27,184 nucleotides of DNA, from assembly GCA_964446245.1 (NCBI GenBank), contig CAYUNI010000007.1, positions 1-27,184 on the forward strand, given 5' to 3'. Shown here one piece after another: positions 1-6,487 of this stretch (position 1 is its first letter; every line of letters starts with the position of its first letter). Position numbers and translations under genes: made by a program. The DNA comes from CAYUNI01 sp964446245. Its GTDB lineage: Bacteria; Patescibacteriota; Minisyncoccia; Phycocordibacterales; XYD1-FULL-46-19. The notes beneath the pieces are model-generated. The model saw nothing but the letters and a program-made list of their open reading frames with translations, searched no databases and was not told the origin of the DNA.

Positions 1-144
1 GTGATGATTTTGCTCTAGCACTGGAGAGGTTTATTTTGAGTGTGTAGATTAGCTTTACTTTTAGCCTAATTTTCGGTATATTTTGCTTGTTAATTAAGTA
101 ATTATAAATTAGTAATCAGTAATTTGTAATTGTTAATTAAAAAT

Positions 145-217
145 GCCCCGTTAGCTCAGTCGGTAGAGCAGTTGCCTTTTAAGCAAACGGTCGGAGGTTC
201 GAATCCTCCACGGGGCA
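145..217 (+). tRNA. tRNA-Lys (anticodon TTT)
   Basis: The cloverleaf is complete: a GCCCCGT acceptor strand pairs with the CGGGGC end, the anticodon loop is CTTTTAA, and the T arm contains GGTTCGAATCC. The discriminator is A and CCA is not encoded. The upstream 100-140 region is AT-rich and holds repeats of a TAGTAATTTGTAATT-like motif. The methyltransferase gene follows 53 nt downstream and may share the transcript. Confidence 0.97.
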
Positions 218-270
218 CAAAAAACACCACTAGATAGATTTAAAAATAAGAAAAAGGATAATAAAGTAAG

Positions 271-765
271 ATGAAAAAATCGGCAGGAAAGAACAGTGTG
301 CAATTTTTTGTTATCGCTCATAATATCCGTAGCGCTCACAATGTCGGTTCGATTTTTCGGACAGCTGATGCTGTGGGGGCAACTAAAATTTATTTAACCG
401 GCTATACGCCACGACCATTTGATCAATTTGGGCGGGTTAATAAGGAGATTGCCAAGACGGCCCTTGGAGCGGAAAAGACCGTTCCTTGGGAATATCAAGA
501 ATCTATTTCTCGGTTGTTGTCTAAATTAAAAAAACAACAAGTCCAAATTATCGCCTTAGAGCAGAATCCTCATTCGGTTGATTACAAGAAAGCAAAAATT
601 AATTTTCCTTGCGTGCTGTTGCTTGGAGAAGAGGTTGGTGGAGTGGCGCCAGCCTTGCTTAAAAAGTGTGATTTGATTGTAGAGATCCCAATGCGGGGAG
701 AAAAAGAATCGTTAAATGTTTCCGTTGCCTTTGGGGTAGCCACTTTTCGTCTGTTAGGAATTTAA
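271..765 (+). CDS. TrmH/SpoU-family RNA 2'-O-ribose methyltransferase
   Basis: At 164 residues this is a minimal SpoU (SPOUT) methyltransferase without the N-terminal substrate-binding domain of larger TrmH/RlmB proteins. The three SpoU motifs are visible: NIRSAHNVGSIFRTADAVG near residues 18-36, LLLGEEVGGVAPALL near 116-130, and IPMRGEKESLNVSVAFGVA near 139-157, which forms the trefoil-knot SAM site. Family members methylate the 2'-hydroxyl of tRNA or rRNA; the target cannot be told from sequence. The length resembles TrmL (tRNA position 34), but the motifs fit the general TrmH group. The stop codon overlaps the convergent mutM end by 4 nt. A GATAAT box lies 8 nt before the ATG, so the gene could have its own leaderless promoter. 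Confidence 0.9.
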   Translation: MKKSAGKNSVQFFVIAHNIRSAHNVGSIFRTADAVGATKIYLTGYTPRPFDQFGRVNKEIAKTALGAEKTVPWEYQESISRLLSKLKKQQVQIIALEQNPHSVDYKKAKINFPCVLLLGEEVGGVAPALLKKCDLIVEIPMRGEKESLNVSVAFGVATFRLLGI

Positions 766-1631
766 TTTTGGCACTTGGGGCAAAAATGAGTTCCTCGTCC
801 AGCTAGGCGAATCTTTTTAATTTTTTGTTTACAAACTTTGCAGGGTTCATTCGCTCGGCCATAGACTTGTAGATAGGGGACAAAGCCTCCGCGACTACCA
901 TCGCCACGAACATAATTTCGGCTGGAAGTTCCTTTTTTGTTTATCGCCAGTTTCAGGACAGTCTTTATTGCTTCAAATAGTTTTTTTGTTTCATTGGGGG
1001 AAAGAGAGCGAGTCTGGCGATTTGGTTTAATTTTTGCTAGGAAACAGCTTTCATCGACATAAATATTTCCCAAGCCAGAAATTAATTTTTGATCGAGCAG
1101 TAATTGCTTGAGATTTCGTTTAGGGAAGTGTGATAACAGTGATTGAAAATAGTTTAAAGTAAAATATTTTGATAATGGCTCTGGGCCGAGGGTTGAAAAG
1201 ATTTTTTCTGCCTCTTTATCGTTTACTATTTTTACCCAGCCAAATTTTCTTAGGTCATTAAAAAAGAGTCGTGACCCATCAGTGAAAGAAAAGACTAGGC
1301 GAGTAAATTTGTTTGGTAAATTATCAGCCCCATGATCTTGTGGGTGTCCGCCGATAATAAATCTATTTGACTTGGCGGGTTGGAAAATTAATTGCCCGGT
1401 CATTTTAAGGTGAATCAGGAGATTCATAGGACCAGAGAGATTGATTTTAATCATTTTGGCTCGGCGTTCAAGCGAGTCAATTTTTTGATTGGAAACTAAT
1501 TTGCTAAAAGATTTTGGGGTGTTGGGAGTGATAGTTTTCTCCCATAATACAGAAACCGTTTTAATTTGTCGGTTGATAAGAACTTTGGCCAAGTCGCGTT
1601 TGACGGTCTCTACTTCTGGAAGCTCGGGCAT
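762..1631 (-). CDS. mutM: Formamidopyrimidine-DNA glycosylase (Fpg/MutM)
   Basis: This 289-residue bifunctional glycosylase/AP lyase removes 8-oxoguanine and formamidopyrimidines in base-excision repair. The start MPELPEVETV carries the catalytic N-terminal proline (Pro2, after Met removal) and Glu3. The conserved lysine sits in ERRAKM (Lys59), followed by HLKMTGQL. The helix-two-turn-helix region contains LLLDQKLISGLGNIYVDES. The C-terminal zinc finger has CKVC and CPKC pairs, with the DNA-contacting arginine in AGRGTHFC. Length is slightly above the usual 270 or so. It ends tail-to-tail with the methyltransferase, with no terminator between them. Upstream is the N gap, so its promoter and any operon link to ruvA are hidden. 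Confidence 0.97.
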   Translation of the reverse strand: MPELPEVETVKRDLAKVLINRQIKTVSVLWEKTITPNTPKSFSKLVSNQKIDSLERRAKMIKINLSGPMNLLIHLKMTGQLIFQPAKSNRFIIGGHPQDHGADNLPNKFTRLVFSFTDGSRLFFNDLRKFGWVKIVNDKEAEKIFSTLGPEPLSKYFTLNYFQSLLSHFPKRNLKQLLLDQKLISGLGNIYVDESCFLAKIKPNRQTRSLSPNETKKLFEAIKTVLKLAINKKGTSSRNYVRGDGSRGGFVPYLQVYGRANEPCKVCKQKIKKIRLAGRGTHFCPKCQN

Positions 1632-1654
1632 ATCGCCAGATTAGCAAAGAAAAA

Positions 1655-1754
1655 NNNNNNNNNNNNNNNNNNNNNNNNNNNNNNNNNNNNNNNNNNNNNN
1701 NNNNNNNNNNNNNNNNNNNNNNNNNNNNNNNNNNNNNNNNNNNNNNNNNNNNNN
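1655..1754. other. Assembly gap of exactly 100 N
   Basis: One hundred consecutive N separate the mutM start from the 3' part of ruvA. Exactly 100 is the conventional size for a gap of unknown length, so the true distance is unknown. Reading frames that run through it (for example one on the plus strand spanning 1566-1835) are artefacts. Confidence 0.98.
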
Positions 1755-2308
1755 GCCTGTTTGATTTTGGTATTAGTATCTGTGGCGGAGTCGTCGATTT
1801 TTTTCAAAGCGTCGCGGATTTCTGTTTGGCGGTAGCCCATGGACTCGAGTGCCGCGACGACATCAGCTTCGGCACTAAGGTGGGCTTGAAGACCTTCGGA
1901 ATTGATCGCTCCCAGCTTGTCTCGGAGTTCGAGAATGATTTTTTCGGCGGTTTTTTTGCCGATACCGGAGATTTTGGTTAAGTAGCTGACATCGCTTCCG
2001 GCAATGGCTTTTTCAAGTGTGGTGACCCCGGCTAAACCGAGAATGCCTAAAGCACTTTTTGGTCCGACCCCCGAGACGCTGATTAGAAGCTCAAAGAAAT
2101 CTAATTCTTGTTTGGAGCTGAAGCCATAAAGGTCAAGGGCGTCTTCGCGGACTGCTAAATGTGTCCAAAGAGTAATGGTTTCATTGTCAGACGGAAGATT
2201 GACCCTAGTCTCGGTGGAAATATAGACCCGATAGCCGACACCATTGGCTTCAATGATGATTAATTTGTCGTTACGAAAGCGTATTGGTCCAGTAAGAAGA
2301 GAAATCAT
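1755..2308 (-). CDS. ruvA: Holliday junction branch-migration protein RuvA (3' end lost in gap)
   Basis: RuvA tetramers bind Holliday junctions and load the RuvB motor. The chosen start is the ATG at 2308 (MISLLTGPI), the canonical RuvA N-terminus; the in-frame extension to 2347 has no family support. Domain I is the OB fold (residues 1-62). Domain II has the two helix-hairpin-helix motifs, ISVSGVGPKSALGIL and ISGIGKKTAEKIILELRDKL. The start of domain III, which contacts RuvB, is present (VVAALESMGYRQTEIRDAL). About 184 residues are visible; family members have about 190-200, so only a short tail is missing in the gap. Upstream TAATACT-type sequence close to the ATG is a possible promoter. 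mutM may follow in the same operon. Confidence 0.95.
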
Positions 2309-2384
2309 AATCTTAGTATTAAGTATGTAGTATTTAGTATATAGCAAATAGGGAGAAGGATGAAGTGGTTATTTTTTACATTGA

Positions 2385-2531
2385 TTATTTATTTAGTCTG
2401 AAATCGGGTGTTTCTCCATTAATTTTAATCTCGTTAGGCTTTAAGCTGACGCGCGAGATAAGTTTTCGATAAAAATGTAGACAAATTTCGCGATCGCGAA
2501 ATTTGTCTACATTGCCTTTCTGTGTAGCCCC
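2385..2531 (-). pseudogene. Start-less 48-codon reading frame, probable 3' remnant of a gene
   Basis: On the minus strand an open frame of 48 codons ends at a TAA (2387-2385) and is bounded upstream by another TAA. It has no ATG, GTG or TTG. The translation ends in RVSLKPNEIKINGETPDF and looks protein-like rather than random. It includes the 40-bp palindrome, read as NVDKFRDREICLH. I do not recognise the family. It could be the decayed tail of a lost gene or a product using a rare start such as ATT. It lies between the divergent ruvA and rpsT genes. Confidence 0.35.
2474..2513. repeat. Perfect 40-bp palindrome
   Basis: The 20-bp arm AATGTAGACAAATTTCGCGA is followed directly by its exact reverse complement, centred on GCGATCGC. 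There is no loop, so the DNA is a fully self-complementary dyad. It lies between divergent genes (ruvA minus, rpsT plus) about 46 nt upstream of the rpsT -35 box. That is an odd place for a terminator. An operator, a cruciform or a palindromic insertion inside the remnant reading frame are all possible. Confidence 0.95.
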
Positions 2532-2558
2532 TTATTTCTAGTAAGGGTTGTTTGCCCC

Positions 2559-2587
2559 TTGCATTTTAAGGGGAAGTGGGTTATTAT
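2559..2587 (+). promoter_or_regulatory. rpsT promoter, apparently leaderless, overlapped by an inverted repeat
   Basis: TTGCAT (2559-2564) and TATTAT (2582-2587) are separated by 17 nt. The -10 box ends 6 nt before the rpsT ATG, so transcription would start at or next to the start codon. An inverted repeat CCCCTT/AAGGGG (2555-2560 and 2568-2573) covers the -35 and the start of the spacer. A second one, CCCTTA/TAAGGG, lies at 2529-2547. They may be operator sites for a regulator of S20 synthesis. Confidence 0.55.
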
Positions 2588-2593
2588 CCTCTT

Positions 2594-2857
2594 ATGCCTA
2601 TTATTAAATCAGCCAAAAAGGCCCTTCGTAGCTCTAAGCGTAAGCGTGTTTTTAATGAGCGACGAAAGGAGACAATGCGTCAATCTATAAAATCAGTTAA
2701 AAAGGTTATTTTAGAAAAGAAGTCTGCCGAATCTAAAGACGCCTTAGCAGCCGCTTACAAAGCTATAGACAAGGCTGCCAAGCGAGGAGTGATTAAGAAA
2801 AACACCGCCGCGCGAAAAAAATCCCGTCTGGCTATATTAATTAACAAAGCTAACTAA
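2594..2857 (+). CDS. rpsT: 30S ribosomal protein S20 (bS20)
   Basis: S20 is a primary 16S rRNA-binding protein of the small subunit. The ATG at 2594 gives MPIIKSAKKALRSSKRKR, the family N-terminus; the upstream GTG at 2576 lies before the -10 box and is rejected. The protein has 87 residues, the usual length, and is highly basic and helical, with the family pattern KAAKRGVIKKNTAARKKSRL near the end. The last nine codons (LAILINKAN) and stop recur twice downstream with the terminator. The stop codon lies inside the first bases of the terminator stem. Confidence 0.96.
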   Translation: MPIIKSAKKALRSSKRKRVFNERRKETMRQSIKSVKKVILEKKSAESKDALAAAYKAIDKAAKRGVIKKNTAARKKSRLAILINKAN

Positions 2858-2895
2858 AACCAAAAACCACCCGAAGGGGTGGTTTTTGGTTTTAG
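2815..2895 (+). repeat. rpsT tail/terminator repeat, copy 1 (native 3' end)
   Basis: This segment is the last 13 codons of rpsT plus its terminator. Its 66-bp core (2830-2895) is identical to 4381-4446. The whole segment matches 5788-5867 with four substitutions and one A-tract length difference. This copy is continuous with the functional rpsT reading frame, so it corresponds to the left junction of the cargo region. Confidence 0.93.
2854..2895 (+). terminator. rpsT intrinsic terminator
   Basis: A perfect 19-bp stem (2854-2872 with 2877-2895) closes a GAAG loop. The descending arm contains the runs TTTTT and TTTT that serve as U-tracts. The rpsT stop codon lies in the ascending arm. Confidence 0.9.
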
Positions 2896-2971
2896 GTGGT
2901 TGTTCGACTTGATTGCTGGTGTTATTTTTTTATTATAAAATAAGGTTATATAATAAATTAATTTAAATTTT

Positions 2972-4360
2972 ATGGATTTAACTAATGTTCAACCCCCAGA
3001 AGTTAAAAGTAAATTTTTTTTCAAGCAGTCGTATTTAATGTTTGTTTTAATTGCCTTGCTGATTTTTGGAGGTATTTTAGCTTCGCTAGCTTTTAAAAAT
3101 ATATCAGATAAAGTAAAAAAAGAACAAAAGGTTGTTTCTGAAAATAAAAGTTTTGTTGACCCACATTTTTTTTATTACACTAAACAGCGCGAAGGTGAAT
3201 CGGAAAACAAAACAACGCAATATAAAATTTTTAAATTAGTTTTGTCACCTAATAGCCAGCCTCAGTTGATTAAGACGCTTACTTTTTCTTCTGATTGGCT
3301 AGAAATTATTACTAATTCTGGGAGAAAGGATATGGTTTTATTTTTAGAGAACCTTCCCTCTGGTGAGCAATACAAAAAAACTATTTACTCCATTGATTTA
3401 TCCCAGCCTAATTCAGAGTTAAAAATAGTTCATTCTTTTACAGACAGAAGAATGTTGCTGGACGCAAAATTTATCGATAACGGAAAATCGATCGCCTATA
3501 TTTCTGGGGTTGATAAGAATAGATATGAAGAAGTGAAATTAACCGTTGTTTCTCTAGATAATCCTTCGAAGTCAGAAGAGTATCTCTTGTTTGAAAAGAT
3601 GTCTCTTTTCGCCATACCAATGATTTCAGGGATAAATAAAGATAGTAATATCATTTATGTTGAAGTAAATGCAGGTGATGGGGGTGAACATTGGACGACA
3701 CTACATAAACTTGATCGTTTAAACAAGGTCTTTGAAGAAATAGCAGGGTTGCCAGAGGGGATAGAAGATGATATGAATCCTCGGTTTTCTAAATATCCAA
3801 TAATTAGATTTTCCGGTCTTGATAAAATTGACAACGATAATGATTTTGAAGGAGATGTGATGGGGGATTTTTTCCCTTGTTTGAGGGATGATGCTAGGGT
3901 CATAAATAAATATAAAAACGATAGCTGGTTAATCGAAATTATAGACCTTGAGGCAAACAAAATAACTGAAGCCTTTCATAATTCGCTAGATTCTAACGAC
4001 TTGTGTAAGACTAAATTGTCGTTCAGTTTTATTAAATGGCTCAACGACTCCCATCTGGCATTTAAAACATTGTTCGGAGTTTATTCTCTGGATATAAATA
4101 CAGCCCAAAAAGAATTGCTGTATAAATATAAGGCAGATGAATCCTTACAGGGGGATATAAAAACAGGGTACTCTTGGACAAAAGGGAATGTGCTTGACGT
4201 AAATTTGCCTTATATAATTTTCGAAGGAGCTCGTGTCGTCAATATAATCAATGGAGAGGAGTTCTATTTGGGAGAATTTATCGAAGGGGAAAAAGATATG
4301 TACTACAGTGGGCCTCCTAGTTTAAGGGGGTATGAGAGAAGTAATCTTTTTTCTTGGTGA
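2972..4360 (+). CDS. Unrecognised membrane-anchored protein with large external domain (cargo A)
   Basis: This 462-residue protein has a short N-terminal tail with basic and hydrophobic residues, one strong membrane helix (about residues 21-42, LMFVLIALLIFGGILASLAF), a charged linker and about 410 residues expected outside the membrane. The outer part has alternating strands and phrases such as GKSIAYISG and SPNSQPQLIKTLTF, suggestive of a TolB/WD-like beta-propeller, but no diagnostic repeat is clear. I do not recognise a family. Base composition is more AT-rich than the housekeeping genes. A TATAAT box lies at 2949-2954, 17 nt before the ATG. The gene sits alone between copy 1 and copy 2 of the rpsT tail repeat, and its stop codon is 3 nt from copy 2. 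Confidence 0.75.
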   Translation: MDLTNVQPPEVKSKFFFKQSYLMFVLIALLIFGGILASLAFKNISDKVKKEQKVVSENKSFVDPHFFYYTKQREGESENKTTQYKIFKLVLSPNSQPQLIKTLTFSSDWLEIITNSGRKDMVLFLENLPSGEQYKKTIYSIDLSQPNSELKIVHSFTDRRMLLDAKFIDNGKSIAYISGVDKNRYEEVKLTVVSLDNPSKSEEYLLFEKMSLFAIPMISGINKDSNIIYVEVNAGDGGEHWTTLHKLDRLNKVFEEIAGLPEGIEDDMNPRFSKYPIIRFSGLDKIDNDNDFEGDVMGDFFPCLRDDARVINKYKNDSWLIEIIDLEANKITEAFHNSLDSNDLCKTKLSFSFIKWLNDSHLAFKTLFGVYSLDINTAQKELLYKYKADESLQGDIKTGYSWTKGNVLDVNLPYIIFEGARVVNIINGEEFYLGEFIEGEKDMYYSGPPSLRGYERSNLFSW

Positions 4361-4363
4361 TTG

Positions 4364-4448
4364 CGAAAAACTATCTTCTTGGCTATATTAATTAACAAAG
4401 CTAACTAAAACCAAAAACCACCCGAAGGGGTGGTTTTTGGTTTTAGTT
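4364..4448 (+). repeat. rpsT tail/terminator repeat, copy 2
   Basis: The core 4381-4446 is identical over 66 bp to the end of rpsT plus its terminator. Before the core the ungapped alignment continues in the rpsT frame as CGA AAA, then three diverged codons, then TTG for CTG. So this looks like an orphan rpsT end reading R-K-T-I-F-L-A-I-L-I-N-K-A-N-stop, with the first part degraded. It begins 3 nt after the stop codon of the preceding cargo gene. Confidence 0.92.
4403..4448 (+). terminator. Terminator of cargo A (copied rpsT terminator)
   Basis: The same hairpin as after rpsT, extended here by two A-T pairs to a 21-bp stem (4403-4423 with 4428-4448) with a GAAG loop. It now terminates the cargo A gene. 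Confidence 0.9.
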
Positions 4449-4506
4449 GGTTGTTGGAGCTGTTTTTAAATGATAGACTTGGGATATTAGTAGTTATTTT
4501 AAAAGC

Positions 4507-5355
4507 ATGAGCTTTGGAGAAAAAATTAAAGATTTGGGTAGACAGCTTGTGGGGCAGGGCGGAGAAGTCCAGTTTAAAAATGATGTCCTCAATTATGAGA
4601 AGGCGCGAGGAGTCTCTCACGAGCAAGCCATAAAAGATGTTTTTTTGAATCGCTTTCGTAGTATTCAGACCGAACTGACAGCCAATGGCGTCATTGATTC
4701 TAGATCAAAAGATTTTTTTCTTTTTCAGACAGCATTGAATGAGGTCTTTGGCGTGGAAAGTATCAGTCAGTTTACCAAAGACGCCAATGATCCGACTATT
4801 TTTCGGGCACTTCCTATGCCTATAGCTAGCCCAAAAGAGGTAAAAAGAGCTGGTGATTATTTCGCTAAAAAATTTGATGGCCAAAGACCAGTCTTTTCTG
4901 TGCTTAATGATTTTTCCGAACAAACTAAAATGATGGATTTGTTGCTCAGCCGTTTTTCGGGGGATCCGAGACTAAGCGGAGCTAATCCATTAGAAAATAT
5001 TATTGTCGCTAACCCAGAGCTAGGGGCAGACATTGGTAAAATATTGGAAATTAAGAAGGCGCTTGACCGTCATGAAAGAATGTTTGACAAAGATAAAAAA
5101 TTTGAAAAAACAATGAAAGAATTTAGGGCAACAGCCGAATGCTCCCTGACAGAAATGGCGTGGAAAGCTCCGACCAGCTATGTCTCGAATGTTATTTCTA
5201 AACAGATTCAGGCTAAAAATCTTGGAGATTTTTTTGGAATCTTTTTCAGCGAAACAGGAAAGTTTGCTGGCCGAGAAGCTTGGGCGGGAACTAAGTTCGT
5301 TGCTAAGGCTGGTGCGACTGTTGGGTCTTATCTTAAGAATAAAATGATGAAATAA
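4507..5355 (+). CDS. Unrecognised soluble helical protein (cargo B1)
   Basis: This 282-residue protein has no signal peptide or membrane helix. It appears mostly alpha-helical and starts MSFGEKIKDLGRQLVGQ. A small Gly/Ala-rich segment lies at the C-terminus (AGREAWAGTKFVAKAGATVG). No catalytic motif or known domain is visible. It forms a two-gene unit with the next gene, 5 nt downstream. The pair lies between copies 2 and 3 of the rpsT tail repeat, and no Shine-Dalgarno is evident. Function is unknown; any toxin, immunity or defence role would be speculation from the accessory context. Confidence 0.75.
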   Translation: MSFGEKIKDLGRQLVGQGGEVQFKNDVLNYEKARGVSHEQAIKDVFLNRFRSIQTELTANGVIDSRSKDFFLFQTALNEVFGVESISQFTKDANDPTIFRALPMPIASPKEVKRAGDYFAKKFDGQRPVFSVLNDFSEQTKMMDLLLSRFSGDPRLSGANPLENIIVANPELGADIGKILEIKKALDRHERMFDKDKKFEKTMKEFRATAECSLTEMAWKAPTSYVSNVISKQIQAKNLGDFFGIFFSETGKFAGREAWAGTKFVAKAGATVGSYLKNKMMK

Positions 5356-5360
5356 TTTTT

Positions 5361-5780
5361 ATGACAGAAAATTTCCAAGATATTTTAGAATTAATAGACA
5401 CATCTTTTCTTAAAGAAGAAGAAAAGAAAAAACTGGAGCTCTTATTTAAAGAGATTGGATCCAGTGAAAGTTTTTGGAAAGTGTTCAACCAATTTCTAAT
5501 TGCAGACCTTAGAAAAAGAAGTAGTGTTTATGAGGTTGTGATTGATAATTTTACTCAGAAGTATGATCTGTTGGAGCAAAGATACAAAGATAAAAGACAA
5601 GATTTGGAGCAGACTCTGAATAAAAATTTGGAAACTGTTGGCCCTGGTGATGCCATAGTCCGAGAAGAAGTTTTTAATCAGTATTATAAAGATTTAGATT
5701 TTTATCAAAATCAACATGAGGGCGAAATTAAGAACCTTTATGGGCAGACTTTTTCTCAAGCAATGAGAGAAATGATTTGA
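5361..5780 (+). CDS. Unrecognised charged helical protein (cargo B2)
   Basis: This 139-residue protein is rich in Lys and Glu. It begins with a helical acidic segment (LELIDTSFLKEEEKKKLELL), and residues 60-95 form a likely coiled coil (FTQKYDLLEQRYKDKRQDLE). There is no signal peptide or membrane helix. It follows cargo B1 by 5 nt, so it is cotranscribed and may bind it. Its stop codon is 7 nt before the third rpsT tail repeat. I do not recognise a family. Confidence 0.75.
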   Translation: MTENFQDILELIDTSFLKEEEKKKLELLFKEIGSSESFWKVFNQFLIADLRKRSSVYEVVIDNFTQKYDLLEQRYKDKRQDLEQTLNKNLETVGPGDAIVREEVFNQYYKDLDFYQNQHEGEIKNLYGQTFSQAMREMI

Positions 5781-5787
5781 ATTGTTT

Positions 5788-5876
5788 AAAAAATCCCGCC
5801 TAGCTATATTAATTAACAAAGCTAACTAAACCCAAAAACCACCCGAAGGGGTGGTTTTTGGGTTTAGTTAGCTTTG
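5788..5876 (+). repeat. rpsT tail/terminator repeat, copy 3 (distal end)
   Basis: This copy still spells K-K-S-R-L-A-I-L-I-N-K-A-N-stop in frame. Against native rpsT it shows CGT to CGC and CTG to CTA, both synonymous. The other two differences, A2859 to C5831 and T2890 to G5862, change the same stem pair from A-T to C-G, a compensatory change. It abuts tRNA-Arg. It looks like a once-functional rpsT 3' end displaced from its gene. Confidence 0.93.
5817..5876. terminator. Long bidirectional terminator between cargo B2 and tRNA-Arg
   Basis: A perfect 28-bp stem (5817-5844 with 5849-5876) with a GAAG loop, longer than in copies 1 and 2. The right arm reaches into the encoded CCA of the minus-strand tRNA-Arg, so the same hairpin can end transcripts from both sides. 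The longer symmetry fits this being the original chromosomal terminator beside the tRNA. Confidence 0.88.
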
Positions 5877-5949
5877 GTGCCCCCGCGAGGAATCGAACCT
5901 CGATTACGGGATCCGCAATCCCGTGTTCTATCCGTTTAACTACAGGGGC
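5875..5949 (-). tRNA. tRNA-Arg (anticodon GCG), CCA encoded
   Basis: On the minus strand the acceptor GCCCCTG pairs with CGGGGGC, the anticodon loop is TTGCGGA on a CGGGA/TCCCG stem, and the T loop is TTCGATT. The 3' CCA is encoded (5875-5877). The acceptor and D-arm are nearly identical to tRNA-Arg(TCT) at 13067, suggesting a common origin. Confidence 0.96.
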
Positions 5950-6007
5950 TTTAAAAATTGGTAATTACAAATTAACCAAAGACAGTTCGTAATCTAACAC
6001 ATTTTTT

Positions 6008-6487
6008 CTAAAAACCCAAGCGATCAGAGATTAGGTCAATGACCGTTTCTTTATGCTCAGTTTCTTTTAGGCGCTGAATTAAAATTTGGCGAATTTTTTC
6101 AGGGTCTGTTTCTCCGAGTGATAAATGAATTTTTGATAAAACTAGGCGATTAATATTTATTATCAGGTGGCGGGCAGGCTTACCATCAGTGATGGCAAAA
6201 GAGAGGATGTTGCCAAAAGGGAAAAGTTCTTTTTCTACTTGGATACCTTTGGCGGTTATTTTAATCGTTTGGAGGCGAGGCGGTCTTAGCTCATACATTA
6301 TTAAAGTAAAAGCGGAAAGTAGAATGATAATGGCAAAAAGAAAATTTTTAAAAATAATTGATAAGACTATGGCAATTATTGCCACGATCCCGATAGTGTA
6401 AAACCAATTTTCTTCGCGTGTGCTTGGTTCATATTCAAGTGCCTCCCATTGGAGCAGAACTTTATTGTTTGGGTTCTCTTGTTCCAT
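6008..6487 (-). CDS. Membrane protein with two helices and a cytoplasmic PH-like domain
   Basis: At 159 residues it has a soluble N-terminus (WEALEYEPSTREENWF), two adjacent membrane helices (about 30-46 and 49-64), and a C-terminal domain of beta strands and a final helix beginning RLQTIKITAKGIQVEK. That layout resembles bacterial PH-like/YcxB-type membrane proteins. Substrate and role are unknown. The start overlaps the MFS 3' end by 26 nt on the same strand. It also has its own extended -10 promoter inside the MFS gene, 7 nt before the ATG. Confidence 0.8.
   Translation of the reverse strand: MEQENPNNKVLLQWEALEYEPSTREENWFYTIGIVAIIAIVLSIIFKNFLFAIIILLSAFTLIMYELRPPRLQTIKITAKGIQVEKELFPFGNILSFAITDGKPARHLIININRLVLSKIHLSLGETDPEKIRQILIQRLKETEHKETVIDLISDRLGF

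Noticed and set aside
151..339. Minus-strand 62-codon frame
   Set aside because: It lies antisense to tRNA-Lys and the methyltransferase start; a shadow frame.
1566..1835. Plus-strand 89-codon frame running through the N gap
   Set aside because: It exists only because N codons are read through; it is antisense to mutM and ruvA, and has no ribosome-binding site.
2474..2513. parS or dif site
   Set aside because: It lacks the central CACGTG of parS and is not asymmetric like dif; no parB or xer gene is nearby.
2854..5876. CRISPR array from three similar hairpin repeats
   Set aside because: The repeats are 1.4-1.5 kb apart with genes between them and derive from rpsT, not from a repeat-spacer array.
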